Origin: Chloroflexota bacterium
Lineage (GTDB): Bacteria > Chloroflexota > Dehalococcoidia > Bin125
DNA length: 64,000 nt
Direction: 5' to 3'
Assembly: GCA_028875225.1 (NCBI GenBank)
Contig: JAPPFB010000003.1
Location: forward strand, 1-64,000
Shown here: positions 25,024 to 32,714 of the stretch, one piece after another
How positions within the stretch are numbered: position 1 is the stretch's first letter
How the letters are laid out: each line of letters starts with the position of its first letter
The notes under the pieces: generated by a model
Seen by the model: the letters and a program-made list of their open reading frames with translations, nothing else
What the model was told of the DNA's origin: nothing
Database searches by the model: none
Made by a program: the position numbers and the translations under genes

Positions 25024-25200
25024 CGATGCCCCGCGCTCGACGCGGGGCCCAGACCTCAGCCGTCCAGGCGGGCATGCTGTGCGCGCTCACCTCGAACGTC
25101 AATCGGAGAGCACACGAGCACGACGCCAACGCGTTGAGGCGCGCCGTTCCGCCAATCAAACTGCGTGCACTGGGCCCCGCGTCGAGCGCGGGGCATCGGA
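25024..25200. repeat. Inverted pair of family D palindromes flanking 115 bp
   Basis: CGATGCCCCGCGCTCGACGC followed by GGGGCCCAGA at 25024-25053, and its reverse complement TGGGCCCCGCGTCGAGCGCG followed by GGGCATCGGA at 25169-25200. The two can pair into a long cruciform. The 115 bp between shows no convincing gene. The layout recalls a composite non-autonomous (MITE-like) unit, and lies between the convergent rph and HIT-protein genes. Confidence 0.75.
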
Positions 25201-25211
25201 AGTGGAATCAC

Positions 25212-26078
25212 CTAGAAATAGTCCGCGTACAAACCCAGGTGACTGCCGCCGACCAGCAGCACATGCGCCGGACCGAACTCCTCATCGGATTGCTGACCGG
25301 GGAAGTTGCTCATCACCCGGAATCCGCCCGGCGACGCTTCAGCCCCGTACTCAACCACATCGGCGCCGAGCTGCCCGACGTCCTCCCACATCGCCCACTG
25401 AGAGATCGGCTCTTTTGGCACCGCCAGCAGCGCCATCTTCGGCAATGAACGATTCGGCGAAGTAAACCCGACCGAGACCGTCACCTGCCACAGGTTCGAG
25501 CGCCCCGCCTCCAGCGTCGGCAGCGCGTCGTAGAAGATCGTCGAGTCCGTCTCGTGTACGATCGACGACCCATTCTTCGTCACCGCCTCGAGCCATGGCT
25601 CGCCGGTCGGCGACCAGCGCGAGCGATCGAGTTCCTTCGCGGCATGGACCTGCAGGTGCGCGTGCGGCTGCGACTGTTCGCCCATCGAGCCGAAGTTGCA
25701 GAACACGCGGAAGCCTGCCGGCGCTCGCTCGGCATTGCGATCACTCAGCCACTCGACCGTCTGCAAACCGTGATCCCGCGCTGTCGCCCCGACTTCGCCC
25801 AGGTCCGACCACAGTTCGCTTTGCTGCGAGTAGAACGGGATCACCGACTCCGAATGTTCCTGCGGGATCACCAGCGAGGTCAGATCGAAGAACAGGAACT
25901 GGTTCTCGAACACGAACACGTCGGGCCGATCCTCAGACCACGGCGCCGACGGGTCTCCTCGGCGCGAGTCGGTAAACCGCCGCTCGCCGTCGCGAAAGAA
26001 CAGCGCCGACTCCGAGCCGTCCGCGATCCCGCAAAACACGCAAAATCGCGTCGCGCCCTGCCCCGGCTTGTTCGGCAT
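25212..26078 (-). CDS. Tandem HIT-like protein (second domain degenerate)
   Basis: A 288-residue protein related to HIT/GalT-like nucleotide transferases and hydrolases. Near residue 12 it has CVFCG, the C-x2-C start typical of zinc-bearing HIT proteins. The first half ends with QPHAHLQVH, an intact His-triad. The second half repeats the GFRV..N.. framework but ends PAHVLLVGG, with only one His, so that active site is lost. The ATG at 26078 was chosen because the ORF upstream lacks conserved sequence. The role is unknown. Confidence 0.75.
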   Translation of the reverse strand: MPNKPGQGATRFCVFCGIADGSESALFFRDGERRFTDSRRGDPSAPWSEDRPDVFVFENQFLFFDLTSLVIPQEHSESVIPFYSQQSELWSDLGEVGATARDHGLQTVEWLSDRNAERAPAGFRVFCNFGSMGEQSQPHAHLQVHAAKELDRSRWSPTGEPWLEAVTKNGSSIVHETDSTIFYDALPTLEAGRSNLWQVTVSVGFTSPNRSLPKMALLAVPKEPISQWAMWEDVGQLGADVVEYGAEASPGGFRVMSNFPGQQSDEEFGPAHVLLVGGSHLGLYADYF

Positions 26079-26194
26079 GCGCCTCAGCGTCGCACCAATC
26101 CCCCGACCGCGCAAACCCGTGAGATACGATCTTCCCAGTCCCCGCTTCACGCGGGAACCCGCTCGATCCCCTGCCGAACAAGGACCCCCACCTA

Positions 26195-27412
26195 ATGGTC
26201 AACGTCCAACCCTTCCGAGGCCTGCGCTACGACCCCGACGTCGTCGGCGACTGGGGCGCCGTCCTCGGCCCGCCGTACGACATCGTCGACGCCGCCCAGA
26301 CCGCGGCGCTCAAGGCCTCGAGCCCGTACCAGATCGCCCACATCGAGACTGCCGCAGGCGATGACATCGCCGCCGCCGCACAGATACTTCGCGACTGGCG
26401 TTCGATCGGCGCAATCGTCCGGGATGACGCGCCATCCTACTACCTGCACGAGCACCATTTCGCCGACGGCCCCGATCGCCAGGTCCGCCGGGCCATCTTT
26501 GGCGCGGTCGAACTCAGGCCCTGGGGCGACGGCGTCATGGCCCACGAACGCACCATGCCCGGACCCAGAGCGACCCGTACCGCGCTGCGCTCGGTCGTCG
26601 GAGCCGACGTCTCGCCACTGATGGCATTCGCGCCCGACGCCGACGGCGCACTGGCCGAGATGATCGATATCGCCTTCCAGCTCCCGCTGCTCTACGAGGG
26701 CGCGGATCCAGCCGGCGACGTCCACACCCTGCGCCGCATCGACGGCGCCAACACGGTCATGCGGATCAGCGACGCCTTCGCCCACGACACGATCTACATG
26801 GCCGATGGGCACCACCGCTACGAGTCGGCGCTTGCCTCCATCGACGATCGTCCCGCCTCGCGACGCGTGCTGATGGGCGTCGCCTGCGCCGGCGATCCGG
26901 CGCTGGTCGTCGGCGCGACCCACCGCGTGGTGCACGCCGACGTCCCCGCCAGCCTGGTGGCCCAGCTTGGCCGGAGCTTCAGCGTCAGCGAGTCGGATTC
27001 GGCCGATATCGCCGCACGCCTGCCCGACGGCAGCTCATCCATCGGACTCGTCACCAATGGTGGAGCATGGCTGCTCGAACCGACCGACGCCGCAGCCCGC
27101 GCCATGCCAGACGACGTCCCCGACGCCTGGCGCAATCTCGCCCCGGCCGTGCTCCAGCACGTCATCCTCGAACCGCTGCTCGGTATCGACGCCGACGCGC
27201 TCGCCGGCGGCCGGGCCGTCAGCTACACCCACCACCTCGACGAGCTGCTCCAGGCAATCTCCAGCGGAACCGCCAACGCCGCCTTTGTCCTCCCTGCCCC
27301 CACGCTCCAGGACGTGATCGACACCGCCGACGCCGGCAGCTTCATGCCCCAGAAAAGCACCTACTTCGTTCCCAAACTCCCCACCGGCCTCGTCCTCCAC
27401 GCCCTGGACTGA
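26195..27412 (+). CDS. DUF1015 family protein
   Basis: A 405-residue protein with the hallmarks of DUF1015: PFRGLRYDP at the start, GPPYDIVD near 28, the HERTMPGP region near 117, and DGHHRYESAL near 205. Function is not established; in other bacteria the family is often seen beside serine-biosynthesis genes, and here it is convergent with serA. The ATG at 26195 follows AAGGACCCCCACCTA. Length is typical. Confidence 0.9.
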   Translation: MVNVQPFRGLRYDPDVVGDWGAVLGPPYDIVDAAQTAALKASSPYQIAHIETAAGDDIAAAAQILRDWRSIGAIVRDDAPSYYLHEHHFADGPDRQVRRAIFGAVELRPWGDGVMAHERTMPGPRATRTALRSVVGADVSPLMAFAPDADGALAEMIDIAFQLPLLYEGADPAGDVHTLRRIDGANTVMRISDAFAHDTIYMADGHHRYESALASIDDRPASRRVLMGVACAGDPALVVGATHRVVHADVPASLVAQLGRSFSVSESDSADIAARLPDGSSSIGLVTNGGAWLLEPTDAAARAMPDDVPDAWRNLAPAVLQHVILEPLLGIDADALAGGRAVSYTHHLDELLQAISSGTANAAFVLPAPTLQDVIDTADAGSFMPQKSTYFVPKLPTGLVLHALD

Positions 27413-27460
27413 GCGAGGGCTCACTCTACCTCTGGAAACTCGTGCATAAGCCAACCAAAG

Positions 27461-27535
27461 TCGGCCCCGTGCAGGCGGGGCCATCGCTGCCTACCTGGTC
27501 TGAGAGCCCCCGCCTTCGCGGGGGCGACTTAGTGT
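27461..27535. repeat. Paired GC-rich hairpins, family E
   Basis: GTCGGCCCCGTGCAGGCGGG followed by GCC, and 26 bp later GAGCCCCCGCCTTCGCGGGG followed by GCGACTT: two stem-loops between the convergent DUF1015 and serA genes. They share core words with the element at 11497. They may serve as a bidirectional terminator. Confidence 0.65.
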
Positions 27536-27573
27536 AGGGATTTCGTCCATTTCTCCTGTGGGGATGCTGCCTC

Positions 27574-29184
27574 CTACATTTGCGCCTGCGACACGTCCTC
27601 GACCCCGTCGATCGCGTTGATCACCCCAACCTCCTCCAGCGACAGCGCCCGCGAGATCGTCAGCGCCATCAGCGACATCTCCGACGGGTCGTCCGAGCTG
27701 AAGCCCACGTCCATCGCCGCGATGTTGACTTCGAGCCGGCCTAGCGCCATCCCCACTTCACCGATTCGGCCGGGTCGATCTTCGTTGCGCAGCACGAGCA
27801 GGTGCAGGTGATCCGGCGCCTCGCCGGGGCGCGTGTGCGGACTCCTGATATGCACGTAGAAGCCGTTGATCTCCACCACCGCCGGCCGCCCGTGTTCGAG
27901 CGTGCCCATCAGCGAGGTCTGCCCGGCGGACGTTCGCAGTTCCACCGTGATCGACGACGTGTACGGCTCGGCGTCCGGCGACTTGCGCTCCACAATGCGC
28001 CAGCCGCGATGCGCAATCACGTTGTTGATGTTGACCAGATTGACGTGCTCGTCCGAGATCGGCGCCAGCAGACCCGCCACCACCGACGCCTTGAGTGGCG
28101 TCACGTCATGGTTGGCGATCTCGCCCTGGTAGCGAATGATGATGTCGCGCCACTGGCCCGAGGCCAGCTGGGTCGCCAGCCGTCCGCACATCTCCGCCAC
28201 CGAGAGATACGGCCCGACCGCCTCGAGCGACTCCGGATCGATCAAGGGCGCGTTCACCGCCGCCTGCGACGGCTGGCCGCGCAGGACCTTCAGCGTCTCC
28301 GTGGCGATATCGACCGCCACCCGCTCCTGCGCCTCCTGCGTCGACGCCCCCAGGTGCGGCGTCGCCAGCACGCGCGGATGCGCCACCAGCGGATTCTCGT
28401 GGGCGGGTTCGACTGCGAACACGTCCAATGCCGCGCCGCCCAGCCGGCCCGAATCCAGCGCCGAGGACAGCGCCGCTTCATCGATCAGCCGGCCGCGCGC
28501 GGTGTTGACCAGCAGTGCGCCAGGTTTGATCTGCTCAAATTCGTTCGGACCCAACAGCGGCGGCGCGTCCGGCGAGGCGGACGAGTGCAGGGTGATGACA
28601 TCCGATTGCGCGAGCAAGTCGCTCAACTCCACCAACTCCACCCCGACGCTGCGCGCCCGCTCCTCCGACACGAACGGGTCGAACGCAATCGTCCGCATCT
28701 CCATCGCCTGCAGCCGCCGCGCCACCGCCGCGCCGACCAGCCCCAGCCCGACAATTCCTGCGGTCTTGCCGCGCAACTCGGCTCCGACGAAGTCCGAGCG
28801 ATTCCACTCGCCCGACTTCAGCGACGCGTTCGCCTCGGGCAAATGACGCGACAGCGACAGCAGCAGCGCGATCGCCAGTTCGGCGGCCGAGACGGTGTTC
28901 CCGCCCGCCGCATTGAGCACGATGATCCCGCGCTCCGACGCCGCATCGAGGTCGATGTTGTCCACCCCGGCCCCGGCCCGGCCGATCACGCGCAGCTTCG
29001 GAGCCGATTCGATCAGTTCCCGGTCAACCCGAGTTCCGCTGCGAACGATCAGTCCCTGGCAACCAGCAATCGCTGCCACCAATTCGTCCCGCGACAGTCC
29101 CTCCCGAGCATCCACCTCCGCATCCCCGCGCAGGATCGCCAAGCCCTCCTCCGCCAGCGACTCACTGACCAGAATTCGGTTCAT
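27574..29184 (-). CDS. serA: D-3-phosphoglycerate dehydrogenase
   Basis: A 536-residue long-form SerA, the first enzyme of serine synthesis. The NAD site GLGLVG is near residue 147. The catalytic Arg is in NTARGRLID (about 230), the Glu in VFAVEP (about 259) and the His in PHLGAST (about 278). A substrate-binding ASB-type domain follows (about 315-455), then a C-terminal ACT domain beginning LLVLRNEDRPGRIGEVG, the likely serine-feedback site. The start MNRILVSE at 29184 is canonical. An aminotransferase gene lies just upstream on the same strand across a family A repeat. Confidence 0.96.
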   Translation of the reverse strand: MNRILVSESLAEEGLAILRGDAEVDAREGLSRDELVAAIAGCQGLIVRSGTRVDRELIESAPKLRVIGRAGAGVDNIDLDAASERGIIVLNAAGGNTVSAAELAIALLLSLSRHLPEANASLKSGEWNRSDFVGAELRGKTAGIVGLGLVGAAVARRLQAMEMRTIAFDPFVSEERARSVGVELVELSDLLAQSDVITLHSSASPDAPPLLGPNEFEQIKPGALLVNTARGRLIDEAALSSALDSGRLGGAALDVFAVEPAHENPLVAHPRVLATPHLGASTQEAQERVAVDIATETLKVLRGQPSQAAVNAPLIDPESLEAVGPYLSVAEMCGRLATQLASGQWRDIIIRYQGEIANHDVTPLKASVVAGLLAPISDEHVNLVNINNVIAHRGWRIVERKSPDAEPYTSSITVELRTSAGQTSLMGTLEHGRPAVVEINGFYVHIRSPHTRPGEAPDHLHLLVLRNEDRPGRIGEVGMALGRLEVNIAAMDVGFSSDDPSEMSLMALTISRALSLEEVGVINAIDGVEDVSQAQM

Positions 29185-29198
29185 AGCGGCACGCCCAG

Positions 29199-29243
29199 GA
29201 GCTCCCCCTCTGGGGGAGCTGTCGCGAAGCGACTGAGGGGGCC
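29199..29243. repeat. Palindromic repeat, family A
   Basis: AGCTCCCCCTCTGGGGGAGC followed by TGTCGCGAAGCGACTGAGGG and GGCC, between the aminotransferase stop and the serA start. Confidence 0.85.
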
Positions 29244-29256
29244 GCCCATATGCCTG

Positions 29257-30381
29257 TTACCCGTCAATCCCCGGAATCACCGCGCCCTCCGCTGCCGAGA
29301 ACCCCTCCGCCACGAGCGCCTGTTGCAGCGCCGAGAAGCAGGCCGCGAACTCGCCCTCGTCCAGGTAGCCCAGGTGACCGATCCGCCAGATCGACGCCGC
29401 CAGCTTGCCCTGACCGCCGGCGATCACGACGTCATGGTCCTCCCGCAGCCGCTTCGTCACTGCTGAGCCGGTCATGCCCTCGGGCACCTTGATCGCGGTC
29501 ACGGTGTCCGACGCGTACCGCTCATCGGCCAACAGCTCCAGGCCCAGCGCCTTGGCCGCCGAGCGCGTCCACGAGGCAAAGCGGTGGTGCCGCGCGTAGA
29601 TCGCCTCAGGACCCTCGGCAATCAGCATCGGCAGCGCCGCGTCCATGGCGTACATCGTCGGCAGCGCCGGCGTCCACGGCGGCTGACCGCGCTCGGCGTA
29701 TTCGTGATGCGTGGTCAGGTCGAAGTAGAAGCTGGGCATCGTCGACGTCTTCGCCGCCGCCCAGCCGCGCTCCGACAACGCCGCCATTGCCAGTCCGGGC
29801 GGCGACAGCCAGCCCTTCTGCGACGCCGTCACCACCGCATCCAGCCCCCAGTCGTCCATCCGCATTTCAATCGAGCCCAGCGACGACACCGCATCGACAA
29901 TGATCAGCGGATCCGCCACCTCGCGCACGGCCGCCGCAATCTTGCCGATCGAATTGGTCACGCCGGTCGAGGTCTCGTTGTGCGTGATCAACAGCGCGTC
30001 GTATTCGTCCTGCTGGATTAGTTCGGCGACCAGCTCCGGCGTCGCCGCCTCGCCCCACTCGATGTCGGAGCGCGTCACGTCCGCCCCGTACCGCTCCGCA
30101 ATTGTCCCGAACCGATCTCCGAACGAGCCCACCGTCACGCACAATGCCTTGTCGCCCACCGAGAGCGTGTTGACGATCGCGGCCTCCATCGCACCCGTGC
30201 CCGACGCGGTGATCAGCAGGATCTCCTGGTCGGTGCCGAAAAATGGCTGGATGCCCGCCGTCAGTCGTTCCTGCAGCTCGGCGAACTCAGGTCCGCGGTG
30301 GTTGATCATCTCGCCGGCAGCGGCCGCAAGGACGTCGGGCGGACAGGGCGTCGGACCGGGAATGCGCAGATTCGTGGACAT
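29257..30381 (-). CDS. Class V aminotransferase (serine-pyruvate/alanine-glyoxylate type)
   Basis: A 374-residue PLP enzyme. It opens NLRIPGPTPCPPDVL, has ITASGTGAMEAA (phosphate-binding region), THNETSTGV, DAVSSLGS, and the PLP lysine in TASQKGWLSPPG near residue 195. It resembles serine-glyoxylate/alanine-glyoxylate aminotransferases. Its position with serA suggests it may supply the aminotransferase step of serine synthesis, as in some other lineages, or recycle glyoxylate. The ATG at 30381 is the start of homology; the open frame upstream is the antisense of the selA leader. Confidence 0.92.
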   Translation of the reverse strand: MSTNLRIPGPTPCPPDVLAAAAGEMINHRGPEFAELQERLTAGIQPFFGTDQEILLITASGTGAMEAAIVNTLSVGDKALCVTVGSFGDRFGTIAERYGADVTRSDIEWGEAATPELVAELIQQDEYDALLITHNETSTGVTNSIGKIAAAVREVADPLIIVDAVSSLGSIEMRMDDWGLDAVVTASQKGWLSPPGLAMAALSERGWAAAKTSTMPSFYFDLTTHHEYAERGQPPWTPALPTMYAMDAALPMLIAEGPEAIYARHHRFASWTRSAAKALGLELLADERYASDTVTAIKVPEGMTGSAVTKRLREDHDVVIAGGQGKLAASIWRIGHLGYLDEGEFAACFSALQQALVAEGFSAAEGAVIPGIDG

Positions 30382-30502
30382 TGCTAACTCACACCGTTCT
30401 TTACGATGAATGGAGTCACTGGATCGTCCAGTGTCTTTGGAGCGCCCAAACACTGAGCGGTTCGTCGCTGGTCGAATCGTATCAGCGCGACCCACGTGGA
30501 CC

Positions 30503-31915
30503 ATGTCGAACCCATCCAACCATCCCGCAGATCTGTCGCACAAACTGCGCTCCTTGCCCAGCGTCGACCGCGTGCTCTCGGAGCCCGCCCTCACGGCTGT
30601 GCTGGAGCAATGGCCCAGACCGCAGGTCGTCGAGGCCGTCCGCGCCGAGCTGGACAGCGCCCGCGCCCTGCTTGGCGCCGGCAACGGCGCCGATGCCGCA
30701 TTCGCCCCGGCCGACATCGCCGAGTCGGCCGGACACGCCCTCAGTGTGCAGCTGCAGCCGTCCCTGCGCCGAGTGATCAACGCCACGGGCGTCGTCATTC
30801 ACACCAATCTGGGACGAGCCCCCGCCTCCGACGCCGCGGCCCGGGCCATGTCCGAAGCCGCAGCCGGATACTCGAACCTCGAGTACGATCTCGACGCCGG
30901 CGAACGCGGCTCGCGCGCCAAGCACCTCGAGTCCTTGCTCCAGGCGCTGACCGGCGCCGAAGCCGGCATCGCCGTCAACAACAACGCTGCCGCGCTCTAT
31001 CTCGTCATGGCCGCGTCGTGCAGTAGACGTGAGGTGATCGTCTCCCGAGGCCAGGCGGTCGAGATCGGGGGCGGCTTCCGTATCCCCGATGTCCTCCGCG
31101 ACGCCGGCGCCACGCTGGTCGAGGTCGGCACCACCAACCGCACCCGAGCCGCCGACTATGCCGCGGTCTTGCACAGAGATACGGCGGCCATTCTGCGAGT
31201 CCACTCCTCCAACTTCCGCATCGTCGGTTTCACCGAGGAACCGTCGCTGGCCGAGCTTCGCAACGTTGCCGACCGCAACACGAGGGGACTGCCGACACTG
31301 CTGATCGACGACGTCGGCAGCGGATGCCTGCTCGACACCCGACAGTTCGGACTCGCCTACGAACCACGACCACAGGACAGCATCGAAGCCGGCGCCGACC
31401 TCGTTCTGTTCAGCGGCGACAAGCTGCTCGGCGGACCCCAGGCCGGCCTGATCATCGGCAAGCAAGCCGCGGTCAACCGCCTTCGTTCCCATCCCCTGAT
31501 GCGCGTTCTGCGACCCGACAAAGCCGCCATCGCCGGACTCAGCGCCACCCTCCAGCACTATCTCCTGGGAGATGCCGTCGAAACCGTCCCCATCTGGCGC
31601 ATGATCGCTGCCGAACCCGACCAACTCCGGCAGCGCGCCGAACAATGGCGCTCCGCCGTCGGCGCCGGCGACGTCGAACCCGCCGACTCCGCCATTGGCG
31701 GCGGCTCGCTGCCCGCCGAATCTCGCCCAACGTTCGTCTGGACATTCCCGCACTCGCATCCCACCGACGCCGCCCGCCAGCTCCGCAATCGACCAGTCCC
31801 GATCATCGTTCGCGTCGAACGCGACCGCCTGATCCTCGATCCGCGCACCGTGCTGCCCGGCGAGGACGCCGAAGTCATCGCCGCCCTCAGGCAACTGGTC
31901 GGCGGCGACGCGTGA
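30503..31915 (+). CDS. selA: L-seryl-tRNA(Sec) selenium transferase
   Basis: A 470-residue PLP enzyme converting Ser-tRNA(Sec) to Sec-tRNA(Sec). Signatures are LRRVINATGVVIHTNLGRAP near 90, YSNLEYDLDAGERGSR, NNNAAALYL, and the PLP lysine Lys307 in FSGDKLLGGPQAG, then HPLMRVLRPDK. The ATG at 30503 was chosen over an in-frame GTG/ATG 93 nt upstream because homology begins there. It shows that the organism makes selenocysteine, and so bears on the two TGA-containing genes at 39.6-40.6 kb. selB, selD and tRNA-Sec are not in the window. Confidence 0.96.
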   Translation: MSNPSNHPADLSHKLRSLPSVDRVLSEPALTAVLEQWPRPQVVEAVRAELDSARALLGAGNGADAAFAPADIAESAGHALSVQLQPSLRRVINATGVVIHTNLGRAPASDAAARAMSEAAAGYSNLEYDLDAGERGSRAKHLESLLQALTGAEAGIAVNNNAAALYLVMAASCSRREVIVSRGQAVEIGGGFRIPDVLRDAGATLVEVGTTNRTRAADYAAVLHRDTAAILRVHSSNFRIVGFTEEPSLAELRNVADRNTRGLPTLLIDDVGSGCLLDTRQFGLAYEPRPQDSIEAGADLVLFSGDKLLGGPQAGLIIGKQAAVNRLRSHPLMRVLRPDKAAIAGLSATLQHYLLGDAVETVPIWRMIAAEPDQLRQRAEQWRSAVGAGDVEPADSAIGGGSLPAESRPTFVWTFPHSHPTDAARQLRNRPVPIIVRVERDRLILDPRTVLPGEDAEVIAALRQLVGGDA

Positions 31916-32712
31916 TCGTGCTCGGCGCGGTCCTCCCGCATCCGCCCATCCTCCTGCCCCAGATCGCGCAGGGACGCGAAGCCCACGTACAGGCAACCCT
32001 GCACGCATACGAAACCGTCGCGGTTCGCTTACGAGAACTCGACGTCCAACGACTCCTCCTGATCTCCACCCACGGAATCGTCACCCTCAACCGATTCCAC
32101 ACGCTCGGCGCCGACCTCTCCGGCAACTTCGAGCGCTTCGGCCATCCCGGTCTCACATTCGAGCACCCAATCGACCAGGAGATCGCGCAACGCCTCGTCG
32201 CCGCGGCCGAGTCTGCCGACCTCCCGCTCACGCGGACCACGATCTGGGAACAGTCCGACCACTCGGTCGGCGTGCCGATCACCCTGCTCGGAGACGCCCT
32301 GCCGCCCGCAATCGGCGTCGTCAGCACCAGCTTCCGTTCACCCGCCGACCACTACCGGCTGGGCCAGACCATCGGCCACGCCCTCTCCGAGTTGTCAGAG
32401 CCTACCGCCATCATCGCCTCCGGCGACGCCGTCCACCGCCTCAACGATGACTCGCCCCGTGGAGCACATCCCCAGGGAGAAGAAGTCCAGCAGACCTACG
32501 AAACCGCCCTCAGCAACTGGGATCACGAGACGTTGATCACCCTGGACGAATCCCTCCGTCGCGAAGTTGACGAATCCGTCATCTCGCCGACACTCATCCT
32601 GATGGGAGCCTTACAGGAGTTGGACCCAATCCCACGTATCCTGTGTTCAGAGCATCCCTGGGGCGTCGGTTATGTCACCGCGTTGGTGGATACGACCCCG
32701 GGAACCCACTGA
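31912..32712 (+). CDS. LigB-type extradiol-dioxygenase-fold protein (AmmeMemoRadiSam protein A-like N-domain)
   Basis: A 266-residue protein of the class III extradiol dioxygenase (LigB) fold. It has LGAVLPHPPILLPQIAQG at the start, ISTHG near 58, EQSDHSVGVPI near 112, ASGDAVHRL near 175 and GVGYVTALV at the end. These match the LigB domain that in other bacteria is fused to an AMMECR1 domain; that second domain is absent here. The GTG start overlaps the selA stop (GTGA), so it is translationally coupled to selA, and its stop is 2 bp before mutS2. The function of this family is not established. Confidence 0.8.
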   Translation: MIVLGAVLPHPPILLPQIAQGREAHVQATLHAYETVAVRLRELDVQRLLLISTHGIVTLNRFHTLGADLSGNFERFGHPGLTFEHPIDQEIAQRLVAAAESADLPLTRTTIWEQSDHSVGVPITLLGDALPPAIGVVSTSFRSPADHYRLGQTIGHALSELSEPTAIIASGDAVHRLNDDSPRGAHPQGEEVQQTYETALSNWDHETLITLDESLRREVDESVISPTLILMGALQELDPIPRILCSEHPWGVGYVTALVDTTPGTH

Positions 32713-32714
32713 TC

